DNA of 64,000 nucleotides from Actinostola sp. cb2023 (Eukaryota; Cnidaria; Anthozoa; Actiniaria; Actinostolidae): NCBI GenBank assembly GCA_033675265.1, contig JAUJYZ010000303.1, positions 1 to 64,000 of the forward strand, read 5' to 3'. Shown piece by piece: positions 35,505 to 45,310 of this stretch (position 1 is its first letter; each line of letters starts with the position of its first letter). The notes under the pieces were generated by a model. It saw only the letters and a program-made list of their open reading frames with translations, ran no database searches and was not told where the DNA came from. The position numbers and the translations under genes were made by a program.

Positions 35505-36422
35505 TCATCCAGTGCATGGCAGCCTTAGTATGTCCTTGAATGCTTCTCGAAAGTTAGTGCTCTGCCAAGGATAAATAAGAGGGTTGAAGACCGCTGCTAA
35601 GAAATAAAATAACGGTGCAATCCACTTGAACTCTTCCACATTCTTGCTTAATTTTCCACTTTTCGCCGACATGAAAGTTACAATTGTCAGTGGTAAATAG
35701 CAGACCATGAAAGACATTGTAACACAAATTGCAACTCTGAGGACTTTTCGTTTGTTTTGCATTTCTTCTGCCGCAGCAACATTCTGTGGTGATACAGTGT
35801 TCTTGAAGTACAACTCGAGCACAATTTGAAAGTAGCAGAAGCTGATGGTCGCCAGAGGAAGGAGAACAAGTACAATCGCCACAACGATTTTGTAGGCCTT
35901 TTGACTTAGTTTTAATTTGCTGAGAACTTCCACTGAAGCGTTACAAGCGGAGATTTCTCCGTTGTAGGTAGAAACTATATATATTGGTAAAGTGATCAGC
36001 AAAGCGCAGATCCACACAGCAATGATGGCATATCTCACGGTGTCTTCTCGTAGTCTCATTCCCGTTCTCATCGGCTTCACCATGGCGTGGTATCTCTCTA
36101 CCGCTAACACACAAAGCGTAAGAATGGATGCACAACTTGCAGTGCTAGGGACATTCAACGATATTACGAACTTGCATAAAAAGTCCGCTAACAGTCCTTC
36201 CTCGAACTCTACGTATCTTTGAATGAACTTAAAGTGTAAACACACTAAGCTTATTATGTCAGAGACAGCGAGGTTCACAAGAAGAAAATTTGTTGTTGTT
36301 CGAAGTTCTCTCTTCTTCCACACTGCCACGAGAACCAACACATTTCCAGCGATGCCAAAAATGGCTACCAAAGATACTATGACCTGTAAAGCGATTCCAT
36401 TTGTGCTTGGCGGGGCTTTCAT
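35505..36422 (-). CDS. Intronless class A (rhodopsin-family) GPCR, array copy 3
   Basis: 305 residues, same length as copy 2 and alike at roughly nine residues in ten. The TM1 Asn, LAVSD, ERY, CYLP and NPLIY motifs and the Cys83/Cys160 pair are all kept. Differences cluster in the N-terminus (PPSTNGIALQ), around the second extracellular loop/TM5 (SACNASVEVLSKLK) and the third extracellular loop (EEFKWIAPLFYF). These are the regions that usually shape ligand choice, which would fit divergence after duplication; this is inference. A run of ATT repeats lies just upstream of the ATG (36423-36446). Intact and probably functional. Confidence 0.92.
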   Translation of the reverse strand: MKAPPSTNGIALQVIVSLVAIFGIAGNVLVLVAVWKKRELRTTTNFLLVNLAVSDIISLVCLHFKFIQRYVEFEEGLLADFLCKFVISLNVPSTASCASILTLCVLAVERYHAMVKPMRTGMRLREDTVRYAIIAVWICALLITLPIYIVSTYNGEISACNASVEVLSKLKLSQKAYKIVVAIVLVLLPLATISFCYFQIVLELYFKNTVSPQNVAAAEEMQNKRKVLRVAICVTMSFMVCYLPLTIVTFMSAKSGKLSKNVEEFKWIAPLFYFLAAVFNPLIYPWQSTNFREAFKDILRLPCTG

Positions 36423-36765
36423 TATTCTTATTATTATTATTATTATTCACTGAGGAAATAAAGCGAAAGTTGTCTTGAAATTGGAAAGTGAACTGAAAAA
36501 GCTGAGTACTCATGTGAACGCCTTCTATTTTGGCCCAGCAGGTTTTGCTTTATACTTTGACTTCCACAAAGACTGACAAGTTCAGGATGTTCTACAACAC
36601 ATGAATACCCGTGTCCTTACGAAGACACAAAGCCACGGATTTCCTTTAAGAGTTCTATAGAAATCAGTTAATCATAATGCAATAAATCAGGAATACACAC
36701 TTTTGTTCAATACGTATAACTTGTTTTAAAAAAAAAGGTCATAAAAAAAGTTGAAATGTTTTTGT

Positions 36766-37495
36766 TCACCGAAGACCAGCAAAAATACCATAACTGGAAA
36801 GAGCATGCTAAAGTTGGTAAAAGTGGAACGTTTAAACAGGGCAATAGTTACAGGCATTCAAACTTTGCCTTTTTTGTATGGAAATGTATGTTGGAAGGAA
36901 CAGCTTGCCCTCCAAGCGAAAAACCCATACAAATCCTTGTCAAAGCGAGAAACTTTGAAAACCTTTAACTTTTGTCTTATTTGTTTGATTCCATTGAAAT
37001 TTTCAACTTTTACTAATTTTAGTATGCTCTTTCAAGTTATGATATTTTCGTTTGTCTTCGGTGAAAATTTAAAAAGTCACGTGACAGGCGACACAAGCCT
37101 ATTCAGTGTTGCTTTAGCAGATTTCATTCAAAGCAGTTTTCTCGGAAGTATAGTCTTGGTTTGATACTTGACAGCACTCATCTTCCCCATCGAAATGACA
37201 CTCATGAGCTTATTTTAAGACAATGTTAAGAGAGTAGAAGATAGGAACAGAGTAAGTGTACATGAGGTGGTTCACAATTCAGTGAAGGAGCTGGAAAAGC
37301 GTTTGCACGTAATTACAATAAGTTGAGCGCGGATGGCTACAGTTTGGTAGCCGAAATATCCGCAATAAAAATGATCTCAGTTCTAGATGTAACGTTCATC
37401 AATATTTTGTGTGAAAACAAAATGGCGGCTGTGCATTTTACCACACTAATCCTTTGCGAATCTAAATCAGCCAGTACTACTCACACTACAAACTA
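36766..37495 (-). repeat. Fourth GPCR unit reduced to MITE and 3' flank
   Basis: Begins with the unit MITE (TTCACCGAAGACCAGC) and continues through the downstream flank shared by all GPCR units (AAGTTGAGCG...AATATCCGCAATAAAAATG) to CAGCCAGTACTACTCAC. It then stops: no receptor coding sequence follows. This marks the edge of the tandem array. Confidence 0.8.
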
Positions 37496-37570
37496 AATGA
37501 AGTGTTGCAAAATGCATGTACAAGCACAAGCAGCCCAACCATTGCTTCTGAGGCTACTTATAATGAATAA

Positions 37571-38878
37571 CTAGACGCTCATTTAGCGTTTACTCGGCGT
37601 GTGGGATGATCAGCTGGAAGTCCGGGCAATCTTTTTTCTAAACGATTTTTTGGGCTTCCTGTGGTCATGTTATTTTGTAAACGTTGGGCTTCCTGTGGTA
37701 CGCTCAACCATATTTTGTATATACAAAAATATCATTAATATTATTATTATACACTGTATGTAGTTCGATATTCGGTTCAGGAATGGGTTTTGGGAATATC
37801 GAACTCCTAATTATACTCAAGAAATAAAGATTAGTAGTTGTTTGAGTGCTGTGAGGTGTTTAATTTAGGATAAGAGTTCTATTTAGTGTGTTTTGGGCTT
37901 CCTGTGGTACAAGCCGCCATCTTGTTCAGTGATTGTGATTGAATTACTTGAAACGTCGGCTGATTTGAGGTTTGGAAACCATTTCATTTACTGAATTAGG
38001 AACCCATCAAACATACAGAAAACAGAAAACGTTATTGGTACCACCCCAAGTATGTTAGTTATATGATTTTTAATGCTTAATAATAAGCAATTCTTCGCTC
38101 AGTTGTACTTGGCTCTGTAAATGCTTTTTCCTGCAAGAAAATCAAGATAGACATTAATTATGTAGTGTTTACAACATGAGCGGCCGTGTTGGAACGAATT
38201 TACAATGACGCGCCGAACAAGCAGCTGTAGAATTTTATATTTTATCAACATTTTGAAGATACGAGTAATTTTCGCGGAGGAAATCGCTGTTAAAGTTGAT
38301 GCAAATGAGGATGATTTTGTACCAGATTTTCAACACTCGTCACGGTTATGATTCGTTATGATGAATTATTAATGAATAAATATAATTAGTATATACCACA
38401 CAAGTGAATAGTACTTTTCGCGCGCTGTGATTGGCTACTCAATCTCGGAATATCGATCGATCCTTGGCTATTCACATCCGAGCAAAACAAGATGGTGTCG
38501 CGTTTCGCGAGCGTGTCTTTTTCTTCTTGAAAATAAATGTTATATATTTGGCTGGCTGTTCACTGGTGTGGTATACACCTATTTCAAAAAAACAACGTCG
38601 CGTTCAAAGCAACAAGCGTCAAGCCAAGACCGAAGTGCATGCTGGTCTTGTGTTGGCAAATTAATCAAATCAGACCTATTTTCTATGGAACGTAGTGTGA
38701 TATGCAAACAAACACACCGTAATTATTCGAATAAGCGCCCCCGGAGCTTATTCATTTTTGGGGGGTCGAGGGTGCTCAATCAATGACATATTATATGGGG
38801 GGAGGCGAGGGGGGCGCTTATTTTAGACTTCACAAGTGGAGTTACTCGGCTCCTTTTCTAAACGTATAGTTCGTACTG

Positions 38879-38915
<37 letters not shown>

Positions 38916-39090
38916 GGCCCCGTGATTAACATATCTTTAATCTTTAATCGGATACTTCTCGACCGACGAGTTTTCGGAAAGTCAATCGGCAACTATATTC
39001 GTAGATCTGAGCCTGCGATGCATCATGAAAGTGGCGAAGAACAGTTTGCATTTTTAGACTCGGACCTGGCCTCCCACAGGGAGCCCGAGT
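37571..39090 (-). mobile_element. Helitron/Helentron-like element containing a U6 fragment
   Basis: Read on the minus strand it starts ACTCGGGCTCCCTGTGGGAGG with the 5' hairpin and TCTAAAAATGC of the family. It ends in CGCTAAATGAGCGTCTAG before TT. Three GGGCTTCCTGTGG motifs at 37652, 37686 and 37895 and a palindromic AATAAGCGCCCCC pair (38730-38825) lie inside. No helicase or Rep gene. Boundaries are inferred by comparison with 27836-28521. Confidence 0.55.
38879..38921 (+). ncRNA. U6 snRNA fragment (pseudogene)
   Basis: A stretch of about 42 bases matches the central part of U6 snRNA from TACTAAAATTGGAACGATAC through the ACAGAGA box to AGCATGGCCCC. The 5' stem-loop before it and the catalytic AGC/3' stem after it are absent, so it cannot work as U6. 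It lies within the Helentron-like element. Confidence 0.85.
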
Positions 39091-39203
39091 AATAATTGTG
39101 ATTTTTAAGAACAATTTGCCAGCACAAAACCAGCATTCAATTCGGTGAATAATTGTTAAGTATTGTTAAGTATACTCAAGATTACTAGTTACTTACAATG
39201 TTA

Positions 39204-42200
39204 CTAGAGACTGCTACAGCAGCCAAAGCAGCACACTTGGCCGTCAGCACAGTCTACGTCTGCGCTGCACTGTCTTGGGTTGCAAAACTTCCTGTAGCAT
39301 TTCCGTGGTTCTGCGGAGATGAGATGAAGGAAATGAATTATGGAATCAGAATTACGAATCCTGCATGTAGAATGTTATTTGACGATACGAATGAATTTTG
39401 CTGAAAATATAGATTGAAAAATTACTGTTAACTAGCTGCAAAGTAACCGCTCATAATGCATTCTGTGAAAGGTGTGGTAGTCTAGGCGTTAGTAGTAGAG
39501 TGGTTTTAATTAACACGTGAAACAAAGTGTACTAATTAGAGGTGTAATAGTCAGATAAACACAATAGAAAACAAAAGAATTAGAGTGAAGTAGTGCTAAA
39601 TACGCTAAAGTGTATTTCACGGGTTTATGAAAACCACTCTATTTTGATTTTGCTCCGAAAGTCACATTTGAGTAGCCAACGTTCAAGTCAGGTTTACACT
39701 CGATTCACTTCGGTAGATTTGCATTCGATCTTTTGTACTATCATGCCACGTGATAAATAGCTGGAGCAGATTCGTACCCAGTACGTCCTTATACTTACCG
39801 TGGAAAGGGAAGTAACCGGACCGGAAATCGCGCAAAGGCGCTTGGGAAGGAGGGCGCAGAGGCGCTTGGGAAGGAGGGAGAACAAGTTCGCGTTTTTCTT
39901 CCTCCCTTCCCACTACACACCGCGCGCCCACATCGCTAGTAAGAGAAACGACTGGGTATACGAGTCTGATACAATCCAAAAGGAAAACCCCAACAAGATT
40001 TGGTGGCCGTTGTGTCGTACTAGTCGGCTGTTGTGGGGAGTTTCGACTGTAGTTTTTATTTATTTTTTATTATTATTTTTAAACAATGATAGACTTACTT
40101 CCAAAACAGCATCCACCACAACATAGCTGCCCAGGCAAGCAATCATTGGCTACTTCACACACTGGCTTCAAGCACAGGATAGCAGGACACGGACGGACCG
40201 GACCTGGAAATTAATAGAAAATAGAAAAAATAAAATTTAAAAAATATTATGAGTGATTTTCTACTTCTATATTTGTTTCATAAATGATATCCAGTAATTT
40301 ATTTTCTTCTCTCCCCCCCCTCCCCCCCAGCGACATATGAATAAATCTCCCCCCCCCCCCCCCCCCCAGCGACATATGAATAAATTAACTGACTACTCTA
40401 TACAGACAGACAGACACCTTCCCCGAAAGTTTCGACTCACAGAGAGTTAAATTAAACGTAATTTTTAATGCTAAAAGTAACCATGGTTACTCACCCGGAT
40501 CACCGCTGACAGCAATGAATGACTGAAAAAAAAACATGATCAATGTAATTCCTTGCAAGGCAAATGTTTCAAGAATAAATATCACGTGACTGAAGTGTCG
40601 GCCATTTTGAAATACGAGACTGTCGTATATAGCGATAAGATAACATGCGATTACTCATATTATCTTTAGTCAAATTCTTGGTGTGCAACCACGTGACCGA
40701 AAATCCCTTGAGAAATAAATAACAAAGATGCAGCTGCTATGTTGGATGAACCAACAAGAGAAACTAATACAAGCATCAAGAGTTCCAGACTTCCGGTACG
40801 CGCGCAATGCATTGTGAGATTATTACAAAGGAAAAGGGAGCACCAAGTGAGCAAAAAAAAAGCTTGGGCTCCCTGTGTCTAGAATTGGTGCTCACTTTTC
40901 CTGTGTAATAATCTCATAATGCATTGCGTGCGTAGCGGAAGTCTGGAACTCAGGAATGCTTTGTATTTGGGAACCAATATGGCCGCCATGACGTCATAGC
41001 TTGTGGGATCTAGTACTGGTTGCTAAGTACGTGGATTGAACCAATCACATTCATCAATGCTTACCATAGCAACGAGTAATAAACCAATGAGGAACTTCAT
41101 CTTTAGGACGGACAACGTGCTGCAGAAAGAAGAAATAGTTTGATACTCTACATTATGCAGTATACTTGCCAACCACAATAGCTACGAGGAACGATTAATT
41201 TTATTTATTTTTATTTTTTATTTTTTTAGTATTTTATCTTTTCACGAATCACTGAGAATTATTCCCCAAAGTCTTTACTTATTTTGAGAGCATTATACGA
41301 TTATCGTCGTTTATTCAAAACGTTGTAGAGGCAGCTGTTGCTAAAATCTTCTGCATGGATACCCATGCAGGGCCGTACACAGGGACAGGGCGAAAAAGAT
41401 ACCAAAAAGTACTGAAAACTGTACTATTTTTATTGTGGGTTATGTACGGCCCTGATACCATACAATGTCGAGGGAACCCCTAAGCATGCATTGATTTTGT
41501 CGTGTTGGTATGGTTAAACTGATACCATACAATGTCGAGGGAACCCCTAAGCATGCATTGATTCTGTCGTGTTGGTATGGTTAAACTGATACCATACAAT
41601 GTCGAGGGAACCCCTAAGCATGCATTGATTCTGTCGTGTTGGTATGGTTAAACTGATACCATACAATGTCGAGGGAACCCCTAAGCATGCATTGATTTTG
41701 TCGTGTTGGTATGGTTGGCCGTGATACCATACAATGTCGGGGGAACCCCTAAGCATGCATGGATTCTGTCGTGTATGGTACGTTGGCCCTGATACCATAC
41801 AATGTCGAGGGAACCCCTAAGCATGCATTGATTCTGTCGTGTTGGTATGGTTAAACTGATACCATACAATGTCGAGGGAACCCCTAAGCATGCATTGATT
41901 CTGTCGTGTTGGTATGGTTAAACTGATACCATACAATGTCGAGGGAACCCCTAAGCATGCATTGATTCTGTCGTGTTGGTATGGTTAAACTGATACCATA
42001 CAATGTCGAGGGAACCCCTAAGCATGCATTGATTCTGTCGTGTTGGTATGGTTAAACTGGGTAACGTAACAAGCAAGTCAACATTGAACAAGGGCCGGGA
42101 TAGGGGGAAAACCCATTCCATCTTTCTTACGGGGCGGTACACCGGGGATAGCTAGGTCGGAGAAAAATGTATCCACTGGATAAGGATTTCTCCAACGGAT

Positions 42201-42358
42201 GGCACTATATCCATTCCACTCTTTGAACAACCGGGAGTCTGAATTGTAAGTAAGCAGTATAAAAGTTTCGCCAAAGTTGCTAACCAGTGTCAACAGTCTT
42301 ACCTTTGGAATCTCTGAAGAGTTCTTCTCTGCGGGAGCTAGATCTTGAGTTTGAATGA
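39204..42358 (-). CDS. Small secreted double 8-cysteine (WAP-like) protein gene
   Basis: Reconstructed from splice signals on the minus strand. A non-coding first exon at about 42358-42303 (donor AAAG|GTAAG) is followed by coding exons 41119-41065 (ATG at 41100), 40522-40495, 40203-40099 and 39310-39204 (stop TAG). All borders are GT/AG and phases agree, giving 91 residues. The first 20 or so form a signal peptide (MKFLIGLLLVAM...). The rest is two modules, one per exon, each with eight cysteines in identical spacing C-x4-C-x4-C-x5-C-x5-CC-x2-CC; they include NDCLPGQLCC and VDCADGQVCC. The DC..GQ.CC core resembles WAP four-disulfide domains, though CC-x2-CC at the end is unusual. WAP-like proteins are often secreted protease inhibitors, antimicrobials or venom components; which applies is unknown. 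A TATA box and a 67-bp minisatellite in intron 1 complete the locus. Confidence 0.82.
39490..39645. mobile_element. Hairpin MITE (AGAGTGGTTTT ends)
   Basis: Inverted ends TAGAGTGGTTTTAATTAACA and its counterpart ending AAAACCACTCTA, in the last intron of the double 8-Cys gene. A possible distant relative (CATAACCCGTGAAAC) is near 53270. Confidence 0.65.
40311..40367 (+). repeat. C-rich runs
   Basis: CCCCCCCCTCCCCCCCC and a longer C run joined by a duplicated AGCGACATATGAATAAAT segment, in an intron of the double 8-Cys gene. Confidence 0.85.
40780..40950. mobile_element. Hairpin element with GTTCCAGACTTCCG arms
   Basis: Arms of about 70 bp (GCAATGCATTGTGAGATTAT and inverse) flank a loop with GGGCTCCCTGTGTC. 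Lies in the intron between the signal-peptide exons of the double 8-Cys gene. Confidence 0.8.
41454..42060 (+). repeat. 67-bp minisatellite, about 9 units
   Basis: Unit period 67 bp (measured between successive TACAATGTCG at 41461, 41528 and 41595), with GAGGGAACCCCTAAGCATGC in each unit. One unit (41700-41790) is diverged. It fills most of intron 1 of the double 8-Cys gene. Confidence 0.95.
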
Positions 42359-42380
42359 TGAGTGCCCTGGTCGTAGTAGT

Positions 42381-42387
42381 ATTTATA
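42381..42387 (-). promoter_or_regulatory. TATA box of the double 8-Cys gene
   Basis: TATAAAT on the minus strand, about 80 bases before the donor AAAG|GTAAG at 42303. The usual TATA-to-start distance would put transcription start near 42355, giving a first exon of about 55 bases. Inference from spacing. Confidence 0.6.
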
Positions 42388-43429
42388 ACAGACAGGTAAA
42401 TAACAAATCTGCATGACAATTTAAAGGTACACGAGAGGACGTGCATGAGCTGTGGTGACGGATGTCGGGGGGAGTCATTACAGTGAAGACTCGAGAGTTG
42501 GGGTGGGTGGTGGGGAGTTGGGTGTGACCACAATGAAATAGCTAAAATAATACTCTTTTAAAAAATGTACACAACGAGAACAGTAGAAGATAACTTATAC
42601 GCACAACAAATTCATACATCTAGGCCCAGCAAAGGCGCAAGAGATTCGATCTTGTCCAACTTATATTCAGACGTGATTGAGGTCGTTTTGAGCTATTTCT
42701 AATGTGTCGGTCGCGACTTTCAATATAGCCACGATTAAAAAATAAATAAATAATAAAAAAGCCACAGTTTAATTTCTCTCGTTTAAAGGAATCTATTGTT
42801 GCTTTACAAGTCGCTGGAGATGTATATTCGATTATCCCCAAATAAACGGAACTTGTTGCATGAGTCGCTTGGATACTGCTGTCCGGCGCAACTTGAAAAA
42901 AAGATGCCGAAAAAAGTAGAGGGCTCTTCCTGCTTTTGCAACATGTAAAGCCAATTTAAAACCATGATATTTGTCAATGTAGAAGACCGGGATTCACAGT
43001 TAACTAGCTATTTGCTGTTGCCATTCAAGATCATAAGACTGAATAAAAATTTGACTCGATTCTGGTACGATGAGCAAAGTCTTCATCAAAAATACCTGCA
43101 AAAAATGTCGAAAATATGGTTCAATTTTGTACCAGTGACGAGCTTTTAACTCGTTCAAATATGAACTAATATTGCAGTAAGCAAGGAGCGTATGGACACT
43201 GTTTAATACCACCCCCTGTAAACTATGTGTGTTTATTTATAAACCTCTTGTTATACTGCGTAGCTACAGAAATTCTTTTCAGGAATGTGGCGCGTATGAA
43301 ACGCTTTCTGATTGGTTGCGTAAGAAAGCCAATTTAATGACACAATAGCAGCACATGCAACTCTCTACAAAGCTGTATTTATCTTATACTTTGTTTACGA
43401 AACCTGTTGTGGTCTCCGAATAGAAATAA

Positions 43430-43662
43430 TAGAGAGATTTAGCAAACACTACGCGACGTGAAAGAGGACGGCACGTGCGCTGACGAATAACTGTGAAAAC
43501 GACCGTTGGCGTCCTCAACGTCATGAAGAGGACGTGAAAACAAGTGAAATGGCGTCGTGAACTTGACGTTGTCACGGTAGTCACGCAATGACCAAATGTG
43601 ATATATTCGTCATCTAACGTCGCGTTCTCACGTCGCGTCGTGTTTGCTAAATCTCTCTAATC
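43430..43662. mobile_element. Hairpin MITE (AGAGAGATTTAGCAAACAC ends)
   Basis: Terminal inverted repeats AGAGAGATTTAGCAAACACK followed by ACGCGACGTGA. Several ACGTC/GACGT motifs inside. Confidence 0.8.
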
Positions 43663-43677
43663 TCTCTAATATAAAAA

Positions 43678-43975
43678 CTAGACGCTCTACTAGCGTGAAG
43701 TCGGGCTTCTAACTGAAATGTAGCCTATTTGAACTAAATATAGATATCTTAGTGCGATTAAAACAGTGTTTGGTCGCTCGTTGCGTGACTCGGTAGAACA
43801 TGCTTTCCTTGCAATTTACTGCGATTTCACAAACTCAACGAATCATGAATGACAATGACAGTTTACAACTAAGACGTTGCATCAATTTGCAAAAGAAAAT
43901 AAATCACTAAATAGGAAACAAATATTCTGGTTTTATTGACTTCCGAAATCCTCTAAAGATCTCTAGGCACTAGTA
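43678..43975 (-). mobile_element. 3'-end fragment of a Helentron-like element
   Basis: Begins AACTAGACGCTCTACTAGCG, the reverse of the family 3' end, and continues with GTGAAGTCGGGCTTCT and about 250 bp homologous to 28250-28500. The 5' end is missing. Confidence 0.6.
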
Positions 43976-45310
43976 TAATAGAAAAAGAAAAGGACAAAAA
44001 AAGATTAAACTAAAGTATATATAATACCAGAAGTACAGGTTTGCGCCATTACACGTATCCATAGTTATGTACTTCTGATAATACTTTAATTTAAAACGTT
44101 CATCTTGCTACTTATAAGTAGTGCAAGACTAGTACTTTTCAGGATCTTTCTGGATTGCCAACTCGTTTATTAATCTTTGTACCAGTCTAGCTAATTACAA
44201 GCTTTGCGAGAGATCGTACAGAAGCTGAGGCAGAGCCAAGTCGAACAGAAAGACTTTCCTTAGTGGGTGTGGTTGTCAGAAGGAATTCCTTACTCGTTAC
44301 CTCACGGCGTATTAAACTGACTAGACAAACCTAAGCTAGCTATGGTAGTCCAATTGTTTCGAATAAGTAAGAGGAAATATATGTTGCGTAACAGTAGCAA
44401 TTATTAAAAAATAAATATAAAAAATAAAAAAATAAAAAATAAAAAAAAATAAATATAAAAAATAAAATAAAAATGAAAAATTATATGTTAGTTTGTTTAA
44501 TGCAAAGCCTTGCAGAGCTCTGATCATCACGATTTTGGTAAATTAGTATGCTTCGACATAAAAATCGGTTTATGATATTATCTGTTATTACCGACTATTT
44601 GAAATGTTTGTTATTAAATGTCATATTCGAAAGTGTCTCAGGTGTTCAAAGCTGTGTTTATTTTTAAAATAAAATAAAAATTAAAGTTGTTCAGCTTTCA
44701 TACTTTCTGTAATACGAGAGTTTCCTGAAAGTTAAGTTTCGCGTACCGCGCCGTTTGGTGTAAACGTTGTTTTTTATTATATATTTATTGAACTTTTTTA
44801 TGCCATTTTTTTCGAAAACAAAATAACTAAAAATAACTAAAAATCAAAATGAATTAAAAATCAAAATGAATTAAAAATCAAATTAGAGACAAACTGAGAA
44901 ACGCATGAAATACAACTTTATATCTCAACATAAATATATCCTAGTTTCTTTATTGTCGCTGACACAAAGCGCGCGATTGAGGAAACCAGGTTTCAAAACT
45001 AAGGTTTTGATTTCTAATACTGTATATCAGTCAATAGGCTTACAACAGACTGGAGGGACTTGTTATAGGAAGGTGTAGAATTTCCACTGATTAGTCAGCG
45101 AGATTTCATGTGTGTCTTCCCTCTACAACGAATGCTATCCACAGAACTCGACTTCATAGTTTTTACTCGGGCTTCCAGTGGAATGCCCGAGTTTGATTTA
45201 ACTTATCGGGTCGTTTTCGTATGAGTGGGAAACCTACGGCTCGAACCGTACCGTAACTACTTCCCACTCATACGAAAACGGCTTTATATGATTCGGTAGA
45301 ACTGTAAAAT

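Larger units (their letters stand above)
42388..45310. other. Intergenic region between the 8-Cys and SLC22 genes
   Basis: No exon recognised. Holds a hairpin MITE at 43430-43662, a Helentron-like end fragment at 43678-43975, A/T-rich AAATAAAAAA runs at 44400-44480, and a GGGCTTCC hairpin (ACTCGGGCTTCCAGTGG / GCCCGAGT) at 45172-45200. Confidence 0.5.

Noticed and set aside
38879..38921. Functional U6 snRNA gene
   Set aside because: Only the central part of U6 is present; the 5' stem-loop, 3' stem and T-run terminator are missing.
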